This document shows positions 5,901 through 12,730 of a stretch of 13,483 bases of DNA, piece by piece. The notes under the pieces were generated by a model that was not told the origin of the DNA, made no database searches, and worked only from the letters and a program-made list of their open reading frames with translations. Each line of letters opens with the position of its first letter. Positions within the stretch are counted from its first letter, which is position 1. The DNA is from JBECKR01 sp040235415 (GTDB taxonomy: Bacteria > Acidobacteriota > Polarisedimenticolia > Polarisedimenticolales > Polarisedimenticolaceae), in NCBI GenBank assembly GCA_040235415.1, contig JBECKR010000344.1, forward strand, positions 1 through 13,483, read 5' to 3'. Position numbers and translations under genes: made by a program.

Positions 5901-8150
5901 TCAACGCAGGGCGAGAGCCCGGTCGAGCCATCCGACCCGCTCGCTCTCGTGCTTGCGAACCATGACCACCGGAACCTGACCGCGCTCGATGAGCTCGATC
6001 GGCAGCGGCGGAGCCAGCAGCTGCGCGAGCGGTCCCGCCGTCGAGCCCCCCAGCACGACGAGATCGCCCGCGTCGCTGTCCCGCAGCACCGCATCCGCGA
6101 CGTCCTCGTGCCGGACGACGGCCAGCCGCGACTCGATGCCGGCGCCGTCGAGGAGCGCGTCCGCCTCGGTGCGGAGCTTCTGTGCCTCCTCCGCCGAGGC
6201 CAGCACCGGGACGACGGTCACCGGCCGGACGTCGGCGTCGCACCACGCGGCGAGCACCGGCGTCAGCTCCGCGGCGAGCCGGGCGTTCCTCCCCTCCCCG
6301 ACCGCCAGCACCACGCGGCGCACGATGCCGCGGCGCACGGTGCCTCCGACGACCGCGACGTCGCACGGCGCCTCGCGCAGGACGTTCTCGACCGTCGCCG
6401 CGAACAGCCACTCCAGGAAGTTCGGGCGGCGGCGGCGGCCGAGCACGATGAAGTTGCAGTCCTCCTCGCGCGCCGTCTCGACGATGCCGCTGCTGACGCG
6501 GTGCGAGACCTTGATGAGGCCGCGGGCGGGGAGGCCTCCGGCCCGCGCCTGGGCGACGGCCTGGTCGACGAGCGGGACGAGCTTCGCGGTCTCCTCGAGC
6601 CCCGCGACGAGCGGCCGGTCCTCCGGCACTTCGACGACCCCGAGGCACACGACCTCTCCGCCCCGCGGCTTCGCGACGGCGACCCCGACCTCGACCAGCG
6701 ACGGCGCCGACTTCGGCGACGCGATCGCCACGAGCACGCGGTACTCCTTGCGGTCGAGGCGCTCGATGCGGGCCGCGAGCTCGACCGCCGCCTCTTCCTT
6801 GGGACCGGCGTAGAACCGGTGCAGGACGTAGCCGCCCCCGACCCAAGCGGCGACCGAGAGCCATGCCAGCGGGCTGAACCGGAACAGCCAGCCGGCGATG
6901 AACAGGTTGCCGGCGATCCCGAGGATCGGCACGAGCGGAACGAACGGGACGCGGAAGCCGCGATCGAGCTGCGGCATCTTCTTGCGGAGCGTGATCAGCG
7001 CCACGTTGACCTGCAGGAACAGCAGCAGGAACATGATGTCGGCGGCGCTGGCGACGTCCTCGATCGGCAGCCACAGCAGCATCGCGATGATGATCACCAT
7101 CGAGAACGCGAGGGCGACGTGCGGCGTCTTGTGCCGGCTCGAGAGCTTCGCGAATCGCCCCGGGAGATTGTGGTCCCGCGCCATCGCGAACGAGACCCGC
7201 GACGACGAGTAGATCGTCGCGTTGAGCGCGCTCATCGTCGACAGCAGCCCGCCGACCAGGATCATGAGCCCGCCGCCGCGGAAGAACTGCTGCGCGGCGT
7301 CGACCATGGCGGTTTCCTTCTTCTCGGCGAGGTACTGCCAGGTCGGAACGCCGTGGCCGTCGATCGCGCCGATCGCGACCCAGGCCACCAGGAGATAGAT
7401 CGGGACCACGACCGCCAGCGAGACGAACACGGCGCGGGGGATGTTGCGGCGCGGGTCCTGGACCTCCTCGCTGCACTGCGCGATGATCTCGTAGCCCTCG
7501 AACGCGATGAACGTCAGCCCCATCGCCATGAACACGCCGGCGTAGCCCTTCGGGAGGAAGGTCTCGAAGTTCACGGTCCAGTCCGGCTTGTGGAACATGA
7601 ACACGACGCCGACCCCGATGAAGATCGCCAGAACGACGATCTTGGCGCCGGTCACGATGTTGCCGGCCTTGCCGGTCTCCGACGCGCCCCGGTAGTTGAT
7701 GAACCCGAACACGACGACGACGAGGACGGCGAGGAGCTTCTCGAGGGCGATCGGCCAATCGTGTCCTCCGTGATAGCCGATCATCTCGAGCACGAGCTTG
7801 AAGTACGCGCCGAACCCGAGGGCGTAGAGGCTGCACGCCACCGAGTGCGCGAACCACGACATCCAGCCGGACAGGAAGCCGTTCGGGTCGGGGAGCCCCT
7901 TCTTCGCCCAGAGGTAGCCGCCGCCCGCGTCGTGGAAGCACGACCCGAGCTCGGCGTACGCCATCGCGGTGAACAGCGTCACGACGGCGTTGAGCCCGAA
8001 CGCGAGGATCAGCGCGGGTCCCGCGACGCCGGCGGCGATGCCGGTGAGCACGAAGATGCCGGCGCCGATCATCGCGCCGACGCCGATCATCGTCACGTCG
8101 AGGAGCCGCATCTCGCGGCTCAGCCGTACCTCGGAGCTCGCTTCGGTCAT
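5901..8150 (-). CDS. APC-family amino acid/amine permease fused to two UspA-like domains
   Basis: A 749-residue protein. Residues about 15-460 form a 12-TM-type amino acid-polyamine-organocation permease. The family signature GVGAMIGAGIFVLTG lies in TM1, AYAELG in TM2 and GYEIIAQCSEEVQDPRRNIPRA in the TM6-7 loop. Residues about 470-605 and 610-740 are two tandem universal-stress-protein-like domains (YRVLVAIAS and RRVVLAVGEG open them). The usual UspA ATP loop G-x2-G-x9-G-(S/T) is degraded in both: G571-R-R-R-R then AATVENV in the first, G701-G-S-T without the second half in the second. Nucleotide binding is therefore doubtful. The ATG overlaps the agmatine deiminase stop as ATGA and has an AAAGG ribosome site. 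Position after aguB-aguA suggests transport of agmatine, putrescine or arginine, but substrate is inference. Confidence 0.92.
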   Translation of the reverse strand: MTEASSEVRLSREMRLLDVTMIGVGAMIGAGIFVLTGIAAGVAGPALILAFGLNAVVTLFTAMAYAELGSCFHDAGGGYLWAKKGLPDPNGFLSGWMSWFAHSVACSLYALGFGAYFKLVLEMIGYHGGHDWPIALEKLLAVLVVVVFGFINYRGASETGKAGNIVTGAKIVVLAIFIGVGVVFMFHKPDWTVNFETFLPKGYAGVFMAMGLTFIAFEGYEIIAQCSEEVQDPRRNIPRAVFVSLAVVVPIYLLVAWVAIGAIDGHGVPTWQYLAEKKETAMVDAAQQFFRGGGLMILVGGLLSTMSALNATIYSSSRVSFAMARDHNLPGRFAKLSSRHKTPHVALAFSMVIIIAMLLWLPIEDVASAADIMFLLLFLQVNVALITLRKKMPQLDRGFRVPFVPLVPILGIAGNLFIAGWLFRFSPLAWLSVAAWVGGGYVLHRFYAGPKEEAAVELAARIERLDRKEYRVLVAIASPKSAPSLVEVGVAVAKPRGGEVVCLGVVEVPEDRPLVAGLEETAKLVPLVDQAVAQARAGGLPARGLIKVSHRVSSGIVETAREEDCNFIVLGRRRRPNFLEWLFAATVENVLREAPCDVAVVGGTVRRGIVRRVVLAVGEGRNARLAAELTPVLAAWCDADVRPVTVVPVLASAEEAQKLRTEADALLDGAGIESRLAVVRHEDVADAVLRDSDAGDLVVLGGSTAGPLAQLLAPPLPIELIERGQVPVVMVRKHESERVGWLDRALALR

Positions 8151-9220
8151 CGGCGGCCTTTCGGGGCCCCGTCCGGGGGGGCCGGTTCTTGCTGGCTCAG
8201 ACAGTGCAGGGTACCGAGGCCCCAAACGAGATCGACCGCGTGGATACCGACGACCGGACGGTCGCGGATCAGCTCCGCGAGGATCCCGAGCGCCCGGCGG
8301 TCGTTCGGATCGTTGAACGTCGGAACCAGGACCGCCGCGTTCGCGACGTAGAAGTTCGCGTAGCTCGCGGGCAGCCGCCGGCCGTCGAAGCGGAGCGGCG
8401 CGGGCATCGGGAGGCGGACGACCTCGGGCCTCGATCCGTCCTCGAGCCGCGCCGACTCGAGGCGCTCGCGGTTCTCCTCGAGCGCCTCGTGGTTCGGGTC
8501 GGCGCGGTCGTCCTCGCGACACAGCACGACCGTCCGCGGCGAGACGAACCGGCAGACGTCGTCGACGTGGCCGTGGGTGTCGTCGCCCTCGATGCCGCGG
8601 GCGAGCCAGATCGTGCGGGGGGCTCCGAGCGCCGCCCGGAACACCGCCTCGTAGTCCGCGCGCCCGAAGCCCGGGTTGCGCACCTGGACGTCGGGATCGA
8701 GCAGGCACTCCTCGGTCGTGAGAAGCGTCCCGCGGCCGTTGACGTCGATCGCCCCGCCCTCGAGCACGACCTCACGGCCGCGGCGCCGGATCTCGCGAAG
8801 CTGCAGCCCGAGCGCCCGCGCCGCCCGCGCCGCGATGCGCGCGTCGCGCTTCCAGTCGGGGTACTTCGCCCAGGCGTTGAACGAGAACCCCGCGACCGCG
8901 CGGGCGGGGCGCGTGCCCTCACGGACGACGAACAGCGGCCCGGTGTCCCGGGTCCATCCGCGGTCGGTGCGGGTGTGGTGGAACTCGACGAGCGCGAGGT
9001 CGACGTGGGCGCGCTCCAGGACGCGCCGGGCGCGGTCGCGGTGCGCGGCGTCGTTCACGAGCAAACGCACGGTCTCGCCCGCGACGATCCGGCGGACGAT
9101 CTCGGCGTAGACCCACGGGATCGCCCCGAACTTCCCCGGCCAGTCGGACGCGTTGTGCGGCCACGCGAGCCAGGTCGCGGCGTGCGGCTCCCACTCCGCG
9201 GGCATCCGGACCGCGCTCAA
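8147..9220 (-). CDS. aguA: Agmatine deiminase
   Basis: A 357-residue member of the agmatine deiminase/peptidyl-arginine deiminase-like family (guanidino-group-modifying fold). It hydrolyses agmatine to N-carbamoylputrescine and ammonia in the cytoplasm. Family motifs appear in order: MPAEWEPHAATWLAWP at the N-terminus, DRGWTRDTGP, VLEGGAIDVNG, EGDDTHGHVDD with the active-site histidine in the H216-G-H218 segment, ANAAVLVPTFNDPND, and GTLHCLSQQEP with the nucleophilic cysteine C340. I chose the TTG at 9220-9218. It overlaps the aguB stop as TTGA and has an AAGAGG ribosome site with an 8-nt spacer, whereas the ATG at 9205 has no visible site. Starting at 9205 would remove only five residues. 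The next gene overlaps as ATGA. Neighbouring aguB catalyses the following step, which makes the assignment firm. Confidence 0.93.
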   Translation of the reverse strand: MSAVRMPAEWEPHAATWLAWPHNASDWPGKFGAIPWVYAEIVRRIVAGETVRLLVNDAAHRDRARRVLERAHVDLALVEFHHTRTDRGWTRDTGPLFVVREGTRPARAVAGFSFNAWAKYPDWKRDARIAARAARALGLQLREIRRRGREVVLEGGAIDVNGRGTLLTTEECLLDPDVQVRNPGFGRADYEAVFRAALGAPRTIWLARGIEGDDTHGHVDDVCRFVSPRTVVLCREDDRADPNHEALEENRERLESARLEDGSRPEVVRLPMPAPLRFDGRRLPASYANFYVANAAVLVPTFNDPNDRRALGILAELIRDRPVVGIHAVDLVWGLGTLHCLSQQEPAPPDGAPKGRR

Positions 9221-10110
9221 TCGAGGAACCTCTTCGCGAGACCTTCGTACGCGTCGATGCGGCGGTCTCGCAGGAACGGCCAGTTGCGCCGGACCTCCTC
9301 GATCCGCTCGAGATCGACCTCCGCGACCAGGACCTCCTCGCGGTCGACGGACGCCTCCGCCACGACGATGCCGAACGGGTCGCACAGGAACGAAGTTCCC
9401 CAGAACTCGATGCCGGGAGCGGCGGGCGCGTCGCGCTCGTGTCCGACGCGGTTGACCGCGGCGACGTACACGCCGTTCGCGATCGCGTGGGAGCGCTGCA
9501 TCGTCTTCCAGGCGTCGCGCTGCGACGCACCGTGGCGCTCCTTCTCGTGCGGGTGCCACCCGATCGCCGTGGGGTAGAACAGCACCGCCGCGCCTCGCAG
9601 CGCGGTCAGCCGGGCGCCTTCCGGATACCACTGGTCCCAGCACACGAGGGTTCCGATGCGCCCCGCCTTGACGTCGAACGCCTCGAATCCGAGGTCGCCC
9701 GGCGTGAAGTAGAACTTCTCGTAGAACGCCGGGTCGTCCGGGATGTGCATCTTGCGGTACAGGCCGGCGACGGCGCCGTCGGCGTCGAGCACCGCCACCG
9801 AGTTGTGGTACAGGCCCGGGGCCCGCCGCTCGAACAGCGGCACGACGACCGCGACCCCGGCTTTCCGGGCGACCTCGCCGAGCCGCTCGGTGCTCGGTCC
9901 CGGGACCGGCTCGGCGAGATCGAACTTGCCCGCATCCTCGGTCTGGCAGAAGTACGGCGAGCGGTACAGCTCCGGCAGGCAGACGACCTCCGCGCCGGCG
10001 CCCGCGGCCTCGGCGACCTTCGCGGCGGCCTTCTCGAGGTTCGCGTCCGGCTCCCGCGCCATCGCCATCTGCACCAGGCCGACGCGGAATGCCGTCTTCG
10101 GTCGCGGCAT
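9217..10110 (-). CDS. aguB: N-carbamoylputrescine amidase (nitrilase superfamily)
   Basis: A 297-residue cytoplasmic C-N hydrolase of the nitrilase superfamily. It converts N-carbamoylputrescine to putrescine, CO2 and ammonia. The complete Glu-Lys-Cys triad is visible: E47 in CLPELY, K120 in YRKMHIPDDP and C157 in LVCWDQWYPEGAR. Family-specific stretches of plant and bacterial N-carbamoylputrescine amidases are present: RSPYFCQTED, FYEKFYFTPGDLGF, FYPTAIGWHPHEKERH, QRSHAIANGVYVAAVNRVG and the C-terminal RRNWPFLRDRRIDAYEG. Length is typical. The ATG at 10110 overlaps the molybdopterin-subunit stop by one base (TGATG) and has a GGAGG ribosome site 4 nt upstream. The 3' end overlaps aguA (TTGA). 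Coupling on both sides points to fixed stoichiometric expression with the oxidoreductase and aguA. Confidence 0.96.
   Translation of the reverse strand: MPRPKTAFRVGLVQMAMAREPDANLEKAAAKVAEAAGAGAEVVCLPELYRSPYFCQTEDAGKFDLAEPVPGPSTERLGEVARKAGVAVVVPLFERRAPGLYHNSVAVLDADGAVAGLYRKMHIPDDPAFYEKFYFTPGDLGFEAFDVKAGRIGTLVCWDQWYPEGARLTALRGAAVLFYPTAIGWHPHEKERHGASQRDAWKTMQRSHAIANGVYVAAVNRVGHERDAPAAPGIEFWGTSFLCDPFGIVVAEASVDREEVLVAEVDLERIEEVRRNWPFLRDRRIDAYEGLAKRFLD
9229..9234 (-). promoter_or_regulatory. Ribosome binding site deciding the aguA TTG start
   Basis: AAGAGG on the minus strand lies inside the last codons of aguB and sits 8 nt before the TTG at 9220. This is the ideal distance for TTG and too far (23 nt) for the ATG at 9205. 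Confidence 0.55.
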
Positions 10111-12227
10111 CAGGCCTCCGTCGCGATCGGCAGCTTCCGGACCGGCTTCCCGGTCAGGGCGTGGAGCGCGTTCGCGACGGCCGGGCCGATCGGGGGCAGT
10201 CCGGGCTCGCCGATGCCGCCGGGATCGTCCCCGCTCGGCGCGAGCACGACCTCGACCTCCGGCATCGCGTCGATCCGCAGCGGCTCGTAGTCGTCGAAGT
10301 TCCCTTCGCGCACGCGGCCGCGCTCGATCGTGATCGCGTTCTGGAGCGCGGCGGACAGCCCGTAGACGATCGCGCTCTCCATCTGCGCGACGACGGTGTC
10401 GGGGTTCACGATCTGGCCGCAGTCGACCGCGCACACCACGCGGTGCACGCGCGGCCGGCCGCGGACGAGCGAGACCTCCGCGACCTCGGCGACGTAGCTC
10501 CCGAACGAGTGCTGCGCGGCGATGCCGCGCGCTCGGCCCTCGGGAAGCGGCGTCCCCCAGCCGGCGCGCTCGGCGGCCGCGTCGAGCACCTTGCGGAGCC
10601 TCGAGCCCTCCGGCAGCAGCGCGCGGCGCAGCGCGAGCGGATCCTTGCCGGCGGCGCGGGCGATCTCGTCGAGAAAGCACTCGTTGACGAACGGATTCTG
10701 CGACCCGTAGACCGAGCGCCACCAGCCGACCGGAATCCCGGGATCGACCGGGACGTGCTCGACCGCGACGTTCGGGATGGCGTACGGCAGGTCCGACGCG
10801 CCCTCGACGGCGTCATCCTCCTTCGCGGTCGGCTTGCTGCCGAACACCTGCTGCAGGATCGACGGCACCGCGAGTCGGTGGGTCCACGCCACGACGCGGC
10901 CCTCGGCGTCGAGCCCCGCCTCGACGCGATGGCGGCTGCGCGGGCGGTAGAGGTCGTGGCGCATGTCGTCCTCGCGGGTCCAGGTCACGAGCACCGGGAC
11001 GCCCGCCGCCTTCGAGACCTCGGCGGCCTCGACGACGAAATCGGTGAACGCCCGCCGTCCGAATCCGCCGCCGAGGAGGGTCGTATGCACGACGACCTTC
11101 TCCTTCGGGACGCCGATCGCCTGCGCGACCACGCCCTGCGCCCACTGCGGCGACTGCGTCGGCGCCCAGATCTCGACGCCGCCCTCGGTCACGCTCGCGA
11201 GCGCGTTCATCGGCTCCATCGTGGCGTGCGCGAGGTACGGGAGCTCGTAGACCGCCTCGAGGCGCTTCGCCGCGCCTTGGAGCGCCTTCTCGGGATCGCC
11301 GTCGCGGCGCGCGCGGATCGCCTCGGCGCTGTCGGCGGCCTCGAGCATCTTCCCGATCGCGGCGTCGTCGAGCGATGCGAGCTTGCCCTCGTCCCAGACG
11401 ATCTCGAGCGCCTCGCGGCCCGAGATCGCGGCCCAGGTCGAGTCGGCGACGACGGCGATCCCGCTCGGAACCCTCACCACGGCGCGCACGCCGGGGACCG
11501 CCTTGGCCTTGTCCGCGACGAACGACTTCGGCGCTCCGCCGAACACCGGGCAGCGCGCGACGACCGCGAAGCGCATCCCGGGCACGCGCGCGTCGATGCC
11601 GAACGCCGCGCTGCCGTCCGTCTTCTCCGGCACGTCGAGTCGCGCGAGCGGCTTGCCGAGGATGCGAAATGCGCTCGACGACTTCAGCGCGACCTCGCCG
11701 GGCACGGCGAGGGCGGCGGCGCGCTCCGCCAGATCGCCGTACGCCAGCCGGCGGCCGGTCGCCGCGTGCACCACCGAGCCGTTCTCCGCCCGGCAGCCCG
11801 AGCGATCGACCCCCCAGGAGGCGGCCGCGGCGGAGACCAGCATCTCGCGCGCGGTCGCGCCCGCGCGCCGCAGCGGAAGCCAGCCGTGGCGCACCGTGGT
11901 GCTCCCGCCCGTCGTCATGTCGCCGTACTTCGGGTCGGCGATCGCGGGGCGGATGCCGACCCTGGACCAGTCGGCCTCGAGCTCCTCCGCGATCAGCATC
12001 GGCACCGCGGTCCGGATCCCCTGCCCCATCTCGGACTTCGCGACGACGGCGGTGACGCTCCCGTCCGGGGCGATCGCGAGGAACGCGTTCGGCGAGAACG
12101 CGGTCCCCGGCGCGGCGGCCGAGTCGATCGAGCGGCCCTCGAGCGTGACGCCGAGCAGCAGCCCGCCGCTCGCGATCCCGGTGAGCCTCAGGAACTCCCG
12201 GCGGTCGAGGCTAACGACCGGCTTCAT
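10110..12227 (-). CDS. Tat-exported xanthine-dehydrogenase-family molybdopterin-binding large subunit (isoquinoline 1-oxidoreductase beta-like)
   Basis: A 705-residue molybdenum hydroxylase catalytic subunit of the IorB type. The N-terminus carries a twin-arginine signal, R9-R10-E-F-L-R, followed by a hydrophobic stretch (GIASGGLLLGVTL) and a likely cleavage region near residues 35-40, so the folded enzyme should be exported to the periplasm. The molybdopterin-binding GGGFGRR is at 386-392 and the catalytic Glu is E674 in GIGEPGLPPIGPAVANA, the motif typical of IorB. MGQGIRTA is also present. Such enzymes hydroxylate N-heterocycles or oxidise aldehydes; the substrate cannot be read here. It starts 17 bp inside the end of the 2Fe-2S subunit gene, with a perfect AAGGAGGT ribosome site. 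Neither a FAD subunit nor a cytochrome c domain is seen, so the electron acceptor is unknown. Confidence 0.93.
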   Translation of the reverse strand: MKPVVSLDRREFLRLTGIASGGLLLGVTLEGRSIDSAAAPGTAFSPNAFLAIAPDGSVTAVVAKSEMGQGIRTAVPMLIAEELEADWSRVGIRPAIADPKYGDMTTGGSTTVRHGWLPLRRAGATAREMLVSAAAASWGVDRSGCRAENGSVVHAATGRRLAYGDLAERAAALAVPGEVALKSSSAFRILGKPLARLDVPEKTDGSAAFGIDARVPGMRFAVVARCPVFGGAPKSFVADKAKAVPGVRAVVRVPSGIAVVADSTWAAISGREALEIVWDEGKLASLDDAAIGKMLEAADSAEAIRARRDGDPEKALQGAAKRLEAVYELPYLAHATMEPMNALASVTEGGVEIWAPTQSPQWAQGVVAQAIGVPKEKVVVHTTLLGGGFGRRAFTDFVVEAAEVSKAAGVPVLVTWTREDDMRHDLYRPRSRHRVEAGLDAEGRVVAWTHRLAVPSILQQVFGSKPTAKEDDAVEGASDLPYAIPNVAVEHVPVDPGIPVGWWRSVYGSQNPFVNECFLDEIARAAGKDPLALRRALLPEGSRLRKVLDAAAERAGWGTPLPEGRARGIAAQHSFGSYVAEVAEVSLVRGRPRVHRVVCAVDCGQIVNPDTVVAQMESAIVYGLSAALQNAITIERGRVREGNFDDYEPLRIDAMPEVEVVLAPSGDDPGGIGEPGLPPIGPAVANALHALTGKPVRKLPIATEA

Positions 12228-12687
12228 GGCCGACCTCCTTCGCCGCGCGGTGGATGGCGCGGCGGATCCGCTGGTACGTGCCGCAGCGGCACAGGATGCC
12301 GCTCATGGCGTCGTCGATGTCCGCGTCGGTCGGCTGCGGCTTGGACTTGAGCAGCGCGGCCGCCGCCATGATCTGGCCCGACTGGCAGTACCCGCACTGC
12401 GGGACCTGCTCCGCGATCCAGGCGCGCTGCACCGGGTGGCTGCGGTCCTTCGAGAGGCCCTCGATCGTGGTGATCTCGCGGCCGCCGGCCGCGGATACGG
12501 CGGTGACGCACGATCGCACCGCCTCGCCGTCGAGGTGCACGGTGCACGCGCCGCACAGCGACGCGCCGCAACCGAACTTCGTCCCGGTGAGCCCGAGCGT
12601 GTCGCGCAGCACCCACAGCAGCGGCGTGTCCGGGGCGACATCGACGGTCCGACTCTCGCCGTTCACCTTGATTCGGATCTCGGCCAT
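12211..12687 (-). CDS. [2Fe-2S] small subunit of the molybdenum hydroxylase (isoquinoline 1-oxidoreductase alpha-like)
   Basis: A 158-residue electron-transfer subunit with two [2Fe-2S] clusters. The N-terminal plant-ferredoxin-type cluster is bound by C40, C45, C48 and C60 (FGCGASLCGACTVHLDG). The C-terminal four-helix domain binds the second through C98, C101, C133 and C135 (QCGYCQSGQ and LCRCGTYQRIRRAI). All eight ligands are present and length is standard for the family. It passes electrons from the molybdenum site of the partner encoded immediately downstream. It has no export signal of its own, so it probably crosses the membrane bound to the Tat-signal-bearing large subunit, as known for related two-subunit enzymes. 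The ATG at 12687 has a GAGGAGG ribosome site (12694-12700) and lies 43 bp after the preceding Fe-S gene. Confidence 0.95.
   Translation of the reverse strand: MAEIRIKVNGESRTVDVAPDTPLLWVLRDTLGLTGTKFGCGASLCGACTVHLDGEAVRSCVTAVSAAGGREITTIEGLSKDRSHPVQRAWIAEQVPQCGYCQSGQIMAAAALLKSKPQPTDADIDDAMSGILCRCGTYQRIRRAIHRAAKEVGHEAGR
12233..12240 (-). promoter_or_regulatory. Full-consensus ribosome binding site of the molybdopterin subunit
   Basis: AAGGAGGT, complementary to the 16S rRNA tail over eight bases, sits 5 nt before the ATG at 12227 and inside the end of the 2Fe-2S subunit gene. It is the strongest such site in the window, and suggests the large subunit is translated independently and efficiently rather than only by coupling. 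Confidence 0.7.
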
Positions 12688-12701
12688 GGTTTGCCTCCTC
12701 G

Positions 12702-12721
12702 GCCGGGGCGCGGGACCCGGC
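12702..12721 (-). other. Small GC hairpin between Fe-S oxidoreductase and 2Fe-2S subunit genes
   Basis: Arms gccggg and cccggc (6 bp, perfect) flank an 8-nt loop in the 43-bp gap, immediately before the GAGGAGG ribosome site. There is no T-run, so it is not a classic terminator. It could be an intercistronic stability element or chance symmetry in GC-rich DNA. Confidence 0.3.
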
Positions 12722-12730
12722 GCCGCTCCA

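Noticed and set aside
5889..8351. Very long plus-strand open frame opposite the permease and agmatine deiminase
   Set aside because: Its translation is an Arg/Asp/Glu/His-rich low-complexity stretch typical of antisense frames in GC-rich DNA, while the minus strand encodes clear conserved families.
10089..12350. Long plus-strand open frame opposite the molybdopterin subunit
   Set aside because: Arg/Ala/Asp-rich antisense translation without motifs; the minus strand carries a complete IorB-type protein.
12702..12721. Rho-independent terminator between the Fe-S oxidoreductase and the 2Fe-2S subunit genes
   Set aside because: The GC hairpin has no following T-run and runs straight into the ribosome site, so transcription probably continues.
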